Assembly: GCA_036263655.1 (NCBI GenBank)
Contig: DATAGP010000040.1
Coordinates: 50,609-114,608 of the forward strand
DNA length: 64,000 nucleotides
Reading direction: 5' to 3'
DNA from: Schlegelella_A sp036263655
GTDB lineage: Bacteria > Pseudomonadota > Gammaproteobacteria > Burkholderiales > Burkholderiaceae_C
Below are positions 25,865 through 33,753 of this stretch, one piece after another. The position numbers were made by a program, and so were the translations under genes. Each line of letters starts with the position of its first letter. Within the stretch, counting starts at the first letter, position 1. The notes under the pieces were generated by a model. The model was not told where the DNA came from and ran no database searches. It saw nothing but the letters and a program-made list of their open reading frames with translations.

Positions 25865-27130
25865 ATGCTGACTTCCCTGTTCGGTGACCTCGGTCCGAAG
25901 AAGACTCCCGACTTCGACGACACCCAGGTCGATCCGCGCGGGTTCGCGGCGACGGCGATCATGGAGAGCATCGCCACCGAGGTGAACGAGCGCGGCCAGA
26001 TCATCGACAAGCACCTCAGCGACCTGGTCGTCACCGGATCGCCGGCGCAGGCGATCCGCGAGCATTTCGCGGCGACTCGCCCCGATCTCGAGACCGCCTC
26101 GTCGATGATCACCTTGCTCGACCCGGTCGGCGTCTGGGCGTCGTCCGTCATCAAGGCGCTGTCCGACGCGGGCGGCCGGCCGATCGAGCGACTGCACCTG
26201 CGCGAGAAGACGACGCTGCGCACGCTGGCCATGATCGAGCGCACGACGCTGGTTCGGCGCCAGGAAGACACGCTGCGCATCTTCCACGCCGATGTGCGTG
26301 CACCCGGTCCCGAGAACGCGGAGATTCCGGTCGCGCTGATGGAGCGCAGCCAGATGACCGCCGTGATCATCGGGCCGATGCAGCCGCACGCGATCGATGC
26401 CCTGCTCGCCTCGTTGCGGCATGCGACGAGCCTGCCCACGTGGCGCTGCGCCCATCTGCTGTTCCAGTTGCCGCCGAACGCGACCTGGATCAACAACAAG
26501 GTCGACGCCGTCGTCTGGCCCGAGCGGCTGCACGTGCACCTGGTGAGCGAGCCCATGACCGGCGCGTCGTCGGTGTGGAACGCGATGCTCGGCGTATGGA
26601 ACGAAGCCAAGCTGCAGCCCGGCTGGGACCCGGCGGCGGTGTCGCCGATGCTCGGCATCAGCGACTTTCCCGTCAAGGTCGACGAGATCGGCAGCGTCAA
26701 GGTCGCCGCACCCGAGCTCCCGGCGCCGGCGGCCGTCGCCCAGCCAGGCAAGGGCGTGCTCGACGCCGTGCGCGCCCGGCAGGCCCTGTCGACGCTGCTG
26801 AAACTCGACGGGCTGCTCGGCTGCGCCCTGGTCGACGCCGGCAGCGGACTGGTCCTGGCACACGACACGATCCATCCCGAGGCGCTCGACATGGAGCTCG
26901 CCGGCGCCGCCTGCGCGCAGGTCCTCGGCGCCCATCGCGACTCGGCTCGGTCGATGGGCCTCGTCGACACGATCGACGAGGTCATCAGCACGGCCGGCGC
27001 TCGCCACGTGCTGATCCGCGCCCTGCAGCGACACGCCGGGCTGGTGCTCGTGGCCGTGCTCGAGAAGAACCGCACCAACCTCGCCTTGGCCCGGTTCCAG
27101 CTGCTCGAGGTCGAGCGCGGCTTGCATTGA
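25865..27130 (+). CDS. uncharacterised protein with roadblock/LC7-like C-terminus
   Basis: A 421-residue cytoplasmic protein I do not recognise. The N-terminal 270 residues show no familiar motif; they include a long mixed alpha/beta region with a hydrophobic strand MTAVIIGPM and a tryptophan-rich patch (TSLPTWRCAHLLFQ). A Pro/Ala linker near 280-295 leads to a C-terminal domain (about 300-420) with LLKLDGLLGCALVDAGSGLVLA and HAGLVLVAVLEKNRTNLALAR, the strand-helix pattern of roadblock/LC7 (Mgl-B-like) domains that bind small GTPases or dimerise. It has no operon partner. The start ATG is preceded by CAGGAGCATGC. Confidence 0.6.
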   Translation: MLTSLFGDLGPKKTPDFDDTQVDPRGFAATAIMESIATEVNERGQIIDKHLSDLVVTGSPAQAIREHFAATRPDLETASSMITLLDPVGVWASSVIKALSDAGGRPIERLHLREKTTLRTLAMIERTTLVRRQEDTLRIFHADVRAPGPENAEIPVALMERSQMTAVIIGPMQPHAIDALLASLRHATSLPTWRCAHLLFQLPPNATWINNKVDAVVWPERLHVHLVSEPMTGASSVWNAMLGVWNEAKLQPGWDPAAVSPMLGISDFPVKVDEIGSVKVAAPELPAPAAVAQPGKGVLDAVRARQALSTLLKLDGLLGCALVDAGSGLVLAHDTIHPEALDMELAGAACAQVLGAHRDSARSMGLVDTIDEVISTAGARHVLIRALQRHAGLVLVAVLEKNRTNLALARFQLLEVERGLH

Positions 27131-27192
27131 GCGGCTGACTCGCCGACCCGCGCTTGCGGGCGTCATCGCCGCGGCACGCGGCGGCGGCCCGG

Positions 27193-27678
27193 TCAGCTCG
27201 CGCTTCGCGTCTTCAGGGCGAGCGCCTTGTTCGCCAGCGCATCGGCCTTCTCGTTGCAGCGATCGCCGGTGTGCCCGCGCACCCAGCGCACCGTGACGCG
27301 CCGCGCGTCGGCCTCGGCGAAGAGCTGCTTCCAGAGTGCGAGATTGGCGACCGGCTCGCCCTTGGAATTCCGGAAGCCCTTGCGCTCCCAGCCGGCGCGC
27401 CATTCGGAGATCCCCTTCAGCACGTACTGGCTGTCGGACACCAGCTCGACGCTCGCCCCGCGCGGCACCCGCTGCAAGCCCTCGATCGCCGCAGTGAGCT
27501 CCGCGATCTGGTTGGTGCCGAGGCCGATGAAGCCGAAGTGATCGGTCTCGGTCTTGCCGTCGGGGGCGATGACCACCGCCCCCCAGCCCGCCGGGCCGGG
27601 ATTGGTCGGGGCACAGGCCCCGTCGGTGTACGCGACCCACTTCGACGCCACCGCGGCTGCCTCAGCGCTCATCCGCAT
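27193..27678 (-). CDS. rnhA: ribonuclease HI
   Basis: A 161-residue endonuclease that cuts the RNA strand of RNA-DNA hybrids, removing primers and R-loops. The four catalytic acids are in place: YTDGAC, IAELTAAIEGL, LVSDSQYV and the RGHTGDRCNEKAD segment, which also supplies the catalytic His. The gene overlaps the upstream methyltransferase by 17 nt (a second ATG at 27672 would make it 11 nt). The order mltD-gloB-methyltransferase-rnhA matches the E. coli mltD-gloB-yafS-rnhA block; dnaQ, which follows there, is absent here. Confidence 0.95.
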   Translation of the reverse strand: MRMSAEAAAVASKWVAYTDGACAPTNPGPAGWGAVVIAPDGKTETDHFGFIGLGTNQIAELTAAIEGLQRVPRGASVELVSDSQYVLKGISEWRAGWERKGFRNSKGEPVANLALWKQLFAEADARRVTVRWVRGHTGDRCNEKADALANKALALKTRSAS

Positions 27679-28519
27679 GCGCCTCGAGCTCGCGCTGCGA
27701 AACGGCGACGGGCGCCGGGGCGGTGACGGCCTTCAGCCGCGCCTCCTTGCGGATCAGGCCGACGAGGCGCATGCCGCGGACGCGCTTCACGGCGACGATG
27801 TAGTAGAGCGCGCCGAACACCGGCCACCACCGATCACCGGCACGCTCCATCCATGAGAAGCGGGCCAGCCAGCGTGCGGTGGTCACGGGCGGGATGTAGC
27901 AGCCGAATCGGCCGGCCTCGACTTCGAAGCTCAGCAGCCGGAGCCAGTCGCGCAGGCGCCGGTAGCCGATGAAGTCGCCGGCGCGCGGCAGGAAGAGCTC
28001 GCGCTCGGGACCGCGCGACAGGCGCTGGCGCAAGCGGCCCAGGCGCTGCCGCGCGCCCCAGAGGCTGGCCGGATTGAAGCCGACGATGAGCACCCGCCCC
28101 TCGGGGACGAGCACGCGCTCGACCTCGCGCAAGGCGAGGTGCGGATCGCGAGCCAGCTCGAGCGAGTGCGGCAGGACGACCAGGTCGAGGCTGGACGAGT
28201 CGAAGGGCAGCGCATCGAAGTGGCAGTGCAGCGACGGCGCAGCGACGACGGCCGCCTGCTTTTGCGACTCGCCCGTGGAATCTCCTGGAACCTCCGGCAA
28301 GGTCGTCGACTCCGACGGCGGCGACTCCACCGCGAGCCATCGGTGCGGCATGCGGTTGGCGCGCAGAGCGGCCAGTTCCGGCAGGCCGAGCTGCAGTGCA
28401 TGGAAGCCGAACAGATCGGCCACGGCCTGGTCCAGGTGGCGCTGTTCCCATGCCAACAAGTACTCGCCTGCGGGCGTCTTGAGCCATTGGTCCAACTGTA
28501 TGATCGCGCCTTCCGTCAT
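27662..28519 (-). CDS. class I methyltransferase domain protein, YafS-like
   Basis: A 285-residue protein with a methyltransferase type-11-like core. Motif I normally reads DxGxGxG, but here the region is LFGFHALQLGLPEL, so SAM binding is doubtful. Later motifs are clearer: ALPFDSSSLDLVVLPHSLELARDPHLALREVERVLVPEG spans motifs IV-V. Its counterpart YafS in E. coli has no assigned function. The ATG at 28519 overlaps the ATG of divergent gloB, sharing the central bases of CATG. An inserted Ser/Thr/Pro-rich loop (about 75-100) is specific to this branch. Confidence 0.8.
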   Translation of the reverse strand: MTEGAIIQLDQWLKTPAGEYLLAWEQRHLDQAVADLFGFHALQLGLPELAALRANRMPHRWLAVESPPSESTTLPEVPGDSTGESQKQAAVVAAPSLHCHFDALPFDSSSLDLVVLPHSLELARDPHLALREVERVLVPEGRVLIVGFNPASLWGARQRLGRLRQRLSRGPERELFLPRAGDFIGYRRLRDWLRLLSFEVEAGRFGCYIPPVTTARWLARFSWMERAGDRWWPVFGALYYIVAVKRVRGMRLVGLIRKEARLKAVTAPAPVAVSQRELEAHADER

Positions 28520-29288
28520 GAACCTGACTGCACTCGCCGCGTTCTCGGACAACTACATCTGGATGATCGACGATGGCAAGCGCGCGATCGTCGTTGATCC
28601 GGGCGAATCGGGGCCCGTCGAAGCCGCACTCGACGCGCGACGGCTCGAGTTGACCGGTATTCTATTGACCCACCACCACGCCGATCATGTCGGCGGCGTC
28701 GATGGCCTTCGATCCCGACTGCGAGGGCCGGTGTTCGGCCCGGCGCGGGAGAAGGTCCCGCAGCCCTGCACCGGCCTGCGCGAAGGCGAGACCTGCGAGG
28801 TTCTGGGCCTGCGCTTCGAAGTCCTCGACATCCCCGCCCACACCGCCGGCCACATCGCCTTCGTCAACCGCTTCGGCGCCGGCGACCCCATCGTCTTCTG
28901 CGGCGACACCATGTTCTCCGCCGGGTGCGGGCGGCTGTTCGAAGGCACGGCCGAGCAGATGCACCGCTCGCTCGGCAAGCTCGCGGCGCTCCCTGACGAG
29001 ACGCGCGTCTGCTGCGGCCACGAGTACACCTTGTCGAACCTGAAGTTCGCGCAGGCGGTCGAGCCGGACAACGCCGACGTGCGCGAGCACACGGCACGCT
29101 GCGAAGCCTTGCGCGCCGAAGGCAAGCCGACGCTGCCCTCGACCGTGGGCCTCGAGCGTCGCATCAATCCTTTCCTTCGCTGCGCCGAGCCGACCGTGAT
29201 GGCGGCGGCGCGGGCGCGCGGCGCCACGGGCTCCGGCGGCAGCGAAGTCCTCGCGGCACTACGAACCTGGAAGAACGACTTCCGATGA
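28518..29288 (+). CDS. gloB: hydroxyacylglutathione hydrolase (glyoxalase II)
   Basis: A 256-residue metallo-beta-lactamase-fold enzyme that hydrolyses S-lactoylglutathione to lactate and glutathione in methylglyoxal detoxification. The dinuclear metal motif THHHADHVGG starts at residue 51; further ligands are HTAGHIAF, GDTMFSAGCGRLFEGT and CGHEYTLSN. The C-terminal domain with the glutathione-contacting basic residues is complete. It shares CATG with the start of the divergent methyltransferase and overlaps mltD by 4 nt. Confidence 0.95.
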   Translation: MNLTALAAFSDNYIWMIDDGKRAIVVDPGESGPVEAALDARRLELTGILLTHHHADHVGGVDGLRSRLRGPVFGPAREKVPQPCTGLREGETCEVLGLRFEVLDIPAHTAGHIAFVNRFGAGDPIVFCGDTMFSAGCGRLFEGTAEQMHRSLGKLAALPDETRVCCGHEYTLSNLKFAQAVEPDNADVREHTARCEALRAEGKPTLPSTVGLERRINPFLRCAEPTVMAAARARGATGSGGSEVLAALRTWKNDFR

Positions 29289-30964
29289 CGACATCCATCG
29301 ACGCACGACCGGGGCCGGCAGGCCGAGCACTCCAGTGGCTCGTCCTGCCGATTCTTTTTCTGGCGGGCTGCGTCTCGGCGCCACTGACGCAGGCGCCGCC
29401 CGAGGTCGTCGCCATGCCGGCGCCGGCCGCGTCGGCCGTCCCGGCGGAGAACGCCAAGGTGCTGGACCAGGCCGCGGCGTCGAGCGTGGCCGCTGCCGCC
29501 TCCGAGCCGGAGCCCGCAGCTGCCGCGCCGGTGCCGGTCGATCCCCTGCGTCCCGAGGTGCGGCTCGATCTCGAGGACCGCGCCACCCGGGTCGACCTGT
29601 GGGAGCGCGTCCGGCGTGGCTTCGCCATGAACGACCTCGAAAGCGAGCGGGTCCGCGAAAGCGAGCGCTGGTACGCATCGCGGCCCGACTACGTGGCGCG
29701 GATGACGGAGCGCGGCAGCCGCTACCTGTTCCACATCGTCGAGGAGCTCGACAAGCGCGGGATGCCGATGGAGCTGGCGCTGCTGCCCTTCATCGAGAGC
29801 GCCTACAACCCGCAGGCCATGTCGGTGGCGCGCGCCTCGGGCATGTGGCAGTTCATCCCGTCGACCGGACAGTACTTCGAGCTGAAGCAGAACATCTTCC
29901 GCGACGACCGCCGCGACGTGCTCGCGTCGACGCGGGCCGCGCTCGACTACCTGCAGAAGCTGCACGGCATGTTCGGCGACTGGCATCTCGCGCTTGCCGC
30001 CTACAACTGGGGCGAAGGCAGCGTGCAGCGGGCGATGGCCCGGAACCAGCGCGACCGCCTGCCCACGAACTACGAGAGCCTGCGCATGCCCCTCGAGACG
30101 CAGGGCTACGTTCCCAAGCTGCAGGCGGTCAAGAACATCATCGCCCGCCCGCAGGCCTTCGGGCTGACGCTGCCGGTGCTGCAGAACCACCCCTACTTCC
30201 TGAGCGTCCCGATCGAGCGCGACATCGACGTGTCGACCGCCATCAAGCTCGCCGGCATGTCGCTCGAGGAGTTCCAGACCCTCAACCCGCAGATGAACCG
30301 TCCGGTGATCCTGGCCGAGGGAACGCCGCAGATCCTGCTGCCGTACGACAACGCCAACCGCTTCGTGCGCGAGCTGCCGCTCTACCGCGGCCGTCTCGCG
30401 ACCTGGACGGCCTGGGTCGCGCCGCGCACGATGAAGCCTTCGGAAGCCGCGCGCAGCGTCGGCATGGACGAGGACGACCTGCGCGACATCAACCGCATCC
30501 CCGCACGCATGCTGATCAAGGCCGGCTCGACGCTGCTCGTGCCGCGCGGCAACTCGCTGCTCGCCAACGTCGCCGGAACGATCGCCGACAACGCTCAGAT
30601 GTCGCTCGCGCCCGACGCCCCGCCGCTGCGCAAGGTGTCGTTGAAGGCCGGCAAGCGGGACAGCGTCGCCTCGGTCGCCAGGCGCTATCGGGTGAGCCCG
30701 GCACAGGTCGCGGAGTGGAACGATGTCGCCCCCGGTGCCAGCTTCGCTCCCGGGCGCACGGTGGTGGTCTACCTGCAGCCCTCGGCGGCGCGCAGGCAGG
30801 CGAGAGCCGGGGCGCCCCGTGCGGCCCACCTCGCGGCTCGCCCCCCGAGCGCGAACGCGAGCCGCGTCGTCAAGGCCCCGGCCGGGCCCAGCCGCGCGGC
30901 GACCCGGCAGGGTCCACGCCAGCAGGCCGTCGCCCAGCGACCCGTCCGCATCGCACGGCAGTAG
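29285..30964 (+). CDS. mltD: membrane-bound lytic murein transglycosylase D
   Basis: A 559-residue peptidoglycan-cleaving lipoprotein. The signal peptide ends with lipobox LAGC, making Cys29 the lipidated residue. The SLT domain (about 150-260) has catalytic Glu171 in LPFIESAYNP, followed by ARASGMWQFIPSTGQ and LALAAYNWGEG. Two LysM-like repeats follow (KPSEAARSVGMDEDDLRDIN...LIKAGSTLLV and SVASVARRYRVSPAQVAEWN). The C-terminal 60 residues are Arg/Ala/Pro rich and basic. It is coupled to gloB by a 4-nt overlap and convergent with recR. Confidence 0.93.
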   Translation: MTTSIDARPGPAGRALQWLVLPILFLAGCVSAPLTQAPPEVVAMPAPAASAVPAENAKVLDQAAASSVAAAASEPEPAAAAPVPVDPLRPEVRLDLEDRATRVDLWERVRRGFAMNDLESERVRESERWYASRPDYVARMTERGSRYLFHIVEELDKRGMPMELALLPFIESAYNPQAMSVARASGMWQFIPSTGQYFELKQNIFRDDRRDVLASTRAALDYLQKLHGMFGDWHLALAAYNWGEGSVQRAMARNQRDRLPTNYESLRMPLETQGYVPKLQAVKNIIARPQAFGLTLPVLQNHPYFLSVPIERDIDVSTAIKLAGMSLEEFQTLNPQMNRPVILAEGTPQILLPYDNANRFVRELPLYRGRLATWTAWVAPRTMKPSEAARSVGMDEDDLRDINRIPARMLIKAGSTLLVPRGNSLLANVAGTIADNAQMSLAPDAPPLRKVSLKAGKRDSVASVARRYRVSPAQVAEWNDVAPGASFAPGRTVVVYLQPSAARRQARAGAPRAAHLAARPPSANASRVVKAPAGPSRAATRQGPRQQAVAQRPVRIARQ

Positions 30965-31014
30965 CCGCGGGCGGGCGACTGCAGCGCACAGGTCAAGGCG
31001 CGCGCCGCTGCGGC

Positions 31015-31605
31015 TCAGCGACGGTCGCTGAAGGCGTGGGCGATGGTGCCCACGTCGACGTACTCCAGCTCGCTGCCGATCGGCACGCCTCGCGCCAGCC
31101 GCGTGACGCGGACCCCTCGTGACTGCAAGGCTTCGGCGAGCACATGCGCCGTGGCCTCGCCCTCGGCCGTGAAGTTGGTGGCGAGGATCACTTCCTCGAC
31201 ACCCTCCTCGCCGGCGCGATCGAGCAGCTGCTGCGCGCCGATCTCCGACGGCCCGACGCCGTCGAGCGGGCTGAGCCGGCCCATCAGCACGAAGTAGAGG
31301 CCGTGGTAGCTGCCGGTCCGCTCGAGGGCTGCCTGATCGGCGGGTGTCTCGACGACGGCGAGCTGACGTCCGTCACGCGAGGGATCGAGACAGATGGCGC
31401 ACACCGCCGCCTCGGTGAAGGTGTGGCAGCGCTCGCAGTGGCGGACGCGCTCCACGGCGCCTTGCAGGGCGGTGGCGATCAGCCGGGCGCCGTCGCGGTC
31501 GTGCTGGAGCAGGTGCCAAGCCATGCGCTGCGCCGATTTGACGCCGACGCCCGGCAGACGGCGCAGCGCCTCGACCAGGCGCTCCAGCGAGGGTTCAGCG
31601 GCCAG
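31015..31605 (-). CDS. recR: recombination protein RecR, probable CTG start
   Basis: A 196-residue DNA-clamp protein of the RecFOR pathway. The N-terminal helix-hairpin-helix (SLERLVEALRRLPGVGVKSAQRMAWHLL), the four-cysteine zinc site (CERCHTFTEAAVCAIC) and the Toprim domain (QLAVVETPAD...) are intact. No in-frame ATG, GTG or TTG exists between the ybaB stop and an ATG at 31524 that would delete the hairpin. A CTG at 31605 gives the family's normal length and has GAGG seven bases upstream, so it is the probable start. It follows ybaB by 30 bp in the dnaX-ybaB-recR operon. Confidence 0.9.
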   Translation of the reverse strand: MAAEPSLERLVEALRRLPGVGVKSAQRMAWHLLQHDRDGARLIATALQGAVERVRHCERCHTFTEAAVCAICLDPSRDGRQLAVVETPADQAALERTGSYHGLYFVLMGRLSPLDGVGPSEIGAQQLLDRAGEEGVEEVILATNFTAEGEATAHVLAEALQSRGVRVTRLARGVPIGSELEYVDVGTIAHAFSDRR

Positions 31606-31635
31606 GACGAAGCCTCGACACGGCGCAACGGCGCA

Positions 31636-31962
31636 TCAAAACGGCAGCTTCATGCCGGGCGGCAGCGGCATGCCCGCGGTCAGCTTGCCCATCTTTTCCT
31701 GGCTCACGGCCTCGGCCCGGCGCAGGCCGTCGTTGAAGGCCGCCGCAACCAGGTCCTCGAGCATGTCCTTGTCTTCGCCGAGCAGGCTCGGGTCGATCGC
31801 GACGCGCTTGACGTCGTGCTTGCAGGTCATCGTCACCTTCACCAGCCCGGCTCCGGACTGCCCCTCGACCTCGATGGTCGCCAGCTCGTCCTGGGCCTTC
31901 TTCAGGTTGTCCTGCATCGCCTGCGCCTGCTTCATCAGGCCGGCGAGTTGCCCCTTCATCAT
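31636..31962 (-). CDS. ybaB: YbaB/EbfC family nucleoid-associated protein
   Basis: A 108-residue dimeric DNA-binding protein. The N-terminal helix MMKGQLAGLMKQAQAMQDNLKKAQDELA, the strand GQSGAGLVKVTMTCKHDVKRVAIDPSLL and the C-terminal PPGMKLPF match the family along its full length. Homologs coat and bend DNA and affect recR-linked repair. It lies between dnaX (15 bp) and recR, the classic arrangement. The start may be either of two adjacent ATG codons. Confidence 0.93.
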   Translation of the reverse strand: MMKGQLAGLMKQAQAMQDNLKKAQDELATIEVEGQSGAGLVKVTMTCKHDVKRVAIDPSLLGEDKDMLEDLVAAAFNDGLRRAEAVSQEKMGKLTAGMPLPPGMKLPF

Positions 31963-31977
31963 GTCGTGTGCTCCTGT

Positions 31978-33678
31978 TCAATGCGGCTTGATCGAGCCCG
32001 GCACGATTCGGGCAGTCTTGTATTGGGCCATCAGCGCCTTCACCAGCGGGTCGTCGTGGATGATGCGCTCGGCTTCGGCCTGACGACGATTGCGCTCGGC
32101 GGCCTCGCGCAAGGCGGGCGAGTCGGCTGCGGCACCGGTCTCGATCTCGAGCCGCGCCGGCCGCTCGGCGCCCTGCGCAATGGCCGCCTGCAAGCGCTCC
32201 CGCAACGCAGGCGCACGCAGATTCTCGCGCTCGACCCGCAAACGCCAGACCTGCTCCGACTCGCCATCCACGACCGCGAGGCATTGCGCCTGCATCGCCA
32301 GCTCGCGGACCATCGCCGACACGGCGCCGGCAGCGATCAGGCGCTGCACGAGCGCGAACCACCGGTCACCGGCGGCCGCATCGGCCGCTGTGGAGGCGCG
32401 CGCATCGGCCGGCGCGTCGGCCGTGGCGTGGTCGATGGACGGCGGCGGCTCGCCGACGCTCGCGCGCGCTGCGGTGCTGGCCGCCAAGGGCGCGGCTCGC
32501 GCCGCCACTGGCTCGGTGGCCGCAGGCTGCTGCGCCTGCGCGAGCGGAGCGGGAGACGCCGGAGCGACGGTCTTCGCTCCCGCCGCAGGAAACGCCAGCA
32601 TGCGCAGCAGCACCATCACCAGGCCGCTGTACTCGTCAGGGGCGAGGCCGATCTCGGCGCGGCCATGCAGGACGATGCTGTAGAGCAGCTGCGTCTCGTC
32701 CGCAGCCATGAGGCCCGCCAAGCGCACGGGCTCGCGTGCGTCGGGATCGTCGGGATCGAGCGCATCGGGCACCGCCTGCAGCACCGCCATGTGCTGCAGC
32801 AGGCGGGCCATCTCCTCGAGCGTGCCGCTCGCCGAAAGCCCCAGCTCGCGCAGGTGGTCGACGGCGGCGAGCACGGCCGCGCCGTCCTGGCCGGCCAGGG
32901 CCTCGACAAGGCGGACCGCGTGGCCGCGATCGACCACGCCCAGCATCTGCCGGACGCCGCCTTCCTCGATGCGGCCGGCACCGTAGGCGATCGCCTGATC
33001 GGCCAGCGACTCGGCGTCGCGCATCGAGCCGCGCGCGGCTCGCGCGATGAGCTTCAGCGCGGCGCTGTCGAAGAGCACCGCCTCGGCGGTGAGGACGGTG
33101 CCGAGATGCTCGACGATGGTCTCGGGGGCCATCGGTCGCAGGTTGAACTGCAGGCAGCGCGAGAGAACGGTCGGCGGCACCTTCTGCGGGTCGGTCGTCG
33201 CGAGGACGAACTTCAGGTAGTCGGGCGGCTCCTCCAGCGTCTTCAGCATCGCGTTGAAGGCATGTCCCGACAGCATGTGCACTTCGTCGATCAGGTAGAC
33301 CTTGAAGCGACCGACGACCGGCTTGTAGACCGCCTGGTCGAGCAGGCGCGTGATCTCGTCGACGCCTCGGTTCGACGCGGCGTCGAGCTCGACGTAGTCG
33401 ATGAACCGGCCGGCGTCGATGTCGCGGCACGCCGCGCAGACCCCGCACGGGCGGGCGGTGATGTCGCCGGTGCCGTCGGGCCCCGTGCAGTTCAGCGACT
33501 TGGCGAGGATGCGCGCGATCGTCGTCTTGCCGACGCCGCGGGTGCCGGTGAACAGATAGGCATGGTGCAGCCGCCGCTGCGTGAGCGCGTTCGACAGTGC
33601 CTGGACCACGTGGCCCTGGCCGACCAGCGTCTCGAAGATCTTCGGCCGGTACTTGCGTGCCAGAACGGTGCTCGACAT
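31978..33678 (-). CDS. dnaX: DNA polymerase III subunits gamma/tau
   Basis: A 566-residue clamp-loader ATPase. The opening ARKYRPKIFETLVGQ, Walker A GTRGVGKTT, the zinc-binding cysteines (CGVCAACRDIDAGRF), the DEVH Walker B box and the sensor SRCLQF are all present. An Ala/Pro-rich linker (about 365-430) leads to the tau-specific C-terminal domain contacting polymerase alpha and DnaB. I see no A-rich slippery heptamer, so there is no evidence for a frameshifted gamma form. It begins the dnaX-ybaB-recR operon. Confidence 0.95.
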   Translation of the reverse strand: MSSTVLARKYRPKIFETLVGQGHVVQALSNALTQRRLHHAYLFTGTRGVGKTTIARILAKSLNCTGPDGTGDITARPCGVCAACRDIDAGRFIDYVELDAASNRGVDEITRLLDQAVYKPVVGRFKVYLIDEVHMLSGHAFNAMLKTLEEPPDYLKFVLATTDPQKVPPTVLSRCLQFNLRPMAPETIVEHLGTVLTAEAVLFDSAALKLIARAARGSMRDAESLADQAIAYGAGRIEEGGVRQMLGVVDRGHAVRLVEALAGQDGAAVLAAVDHLRELGLSASGTLEEMARLLQHMAVLQAVPDALDPDDPDAREPVRLAGLMAADETQLLYSIVLHGRAEIGLAPDEYSGLVMVLLRMLAFPAAGAKTVAPASPAPLAQAQQPAATEPVAARAAPLAASTAARASVGEPPPSIDHATADAPADARASTAADAAAGDRWFALVQRLIAAGAVSAMVRELAMQAQCLAVVDGESEQVWRLRVERENLRAPALRERLQAAIAQGAERPARLEIETGAAADSPALREAAERNRRQAEAERIIHDDPLVKALMAQYKTARIVPGSIKPH

Positions 33679-33753
33679 CGGTTCGATTCTACGGGCCGCT
33701 CTCCGCTCGACCGCCCTCGGAAGGCACTCTCACGGGACCGATAATCGGACATC

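Noticed and set aside
27131..27192. Hairpin CCCGC-GCTT-GCGGG between the roadblock gene and rnhA as a terminator
   Set aside because: The stem is only 5 bp and no T tract follows on either strand.
31978..33678. Programmed frameshift in dnaX making a short gamma subunit
   Set aside because: No A-rich slippery heptamer or matching downstream stem-loop was seen.
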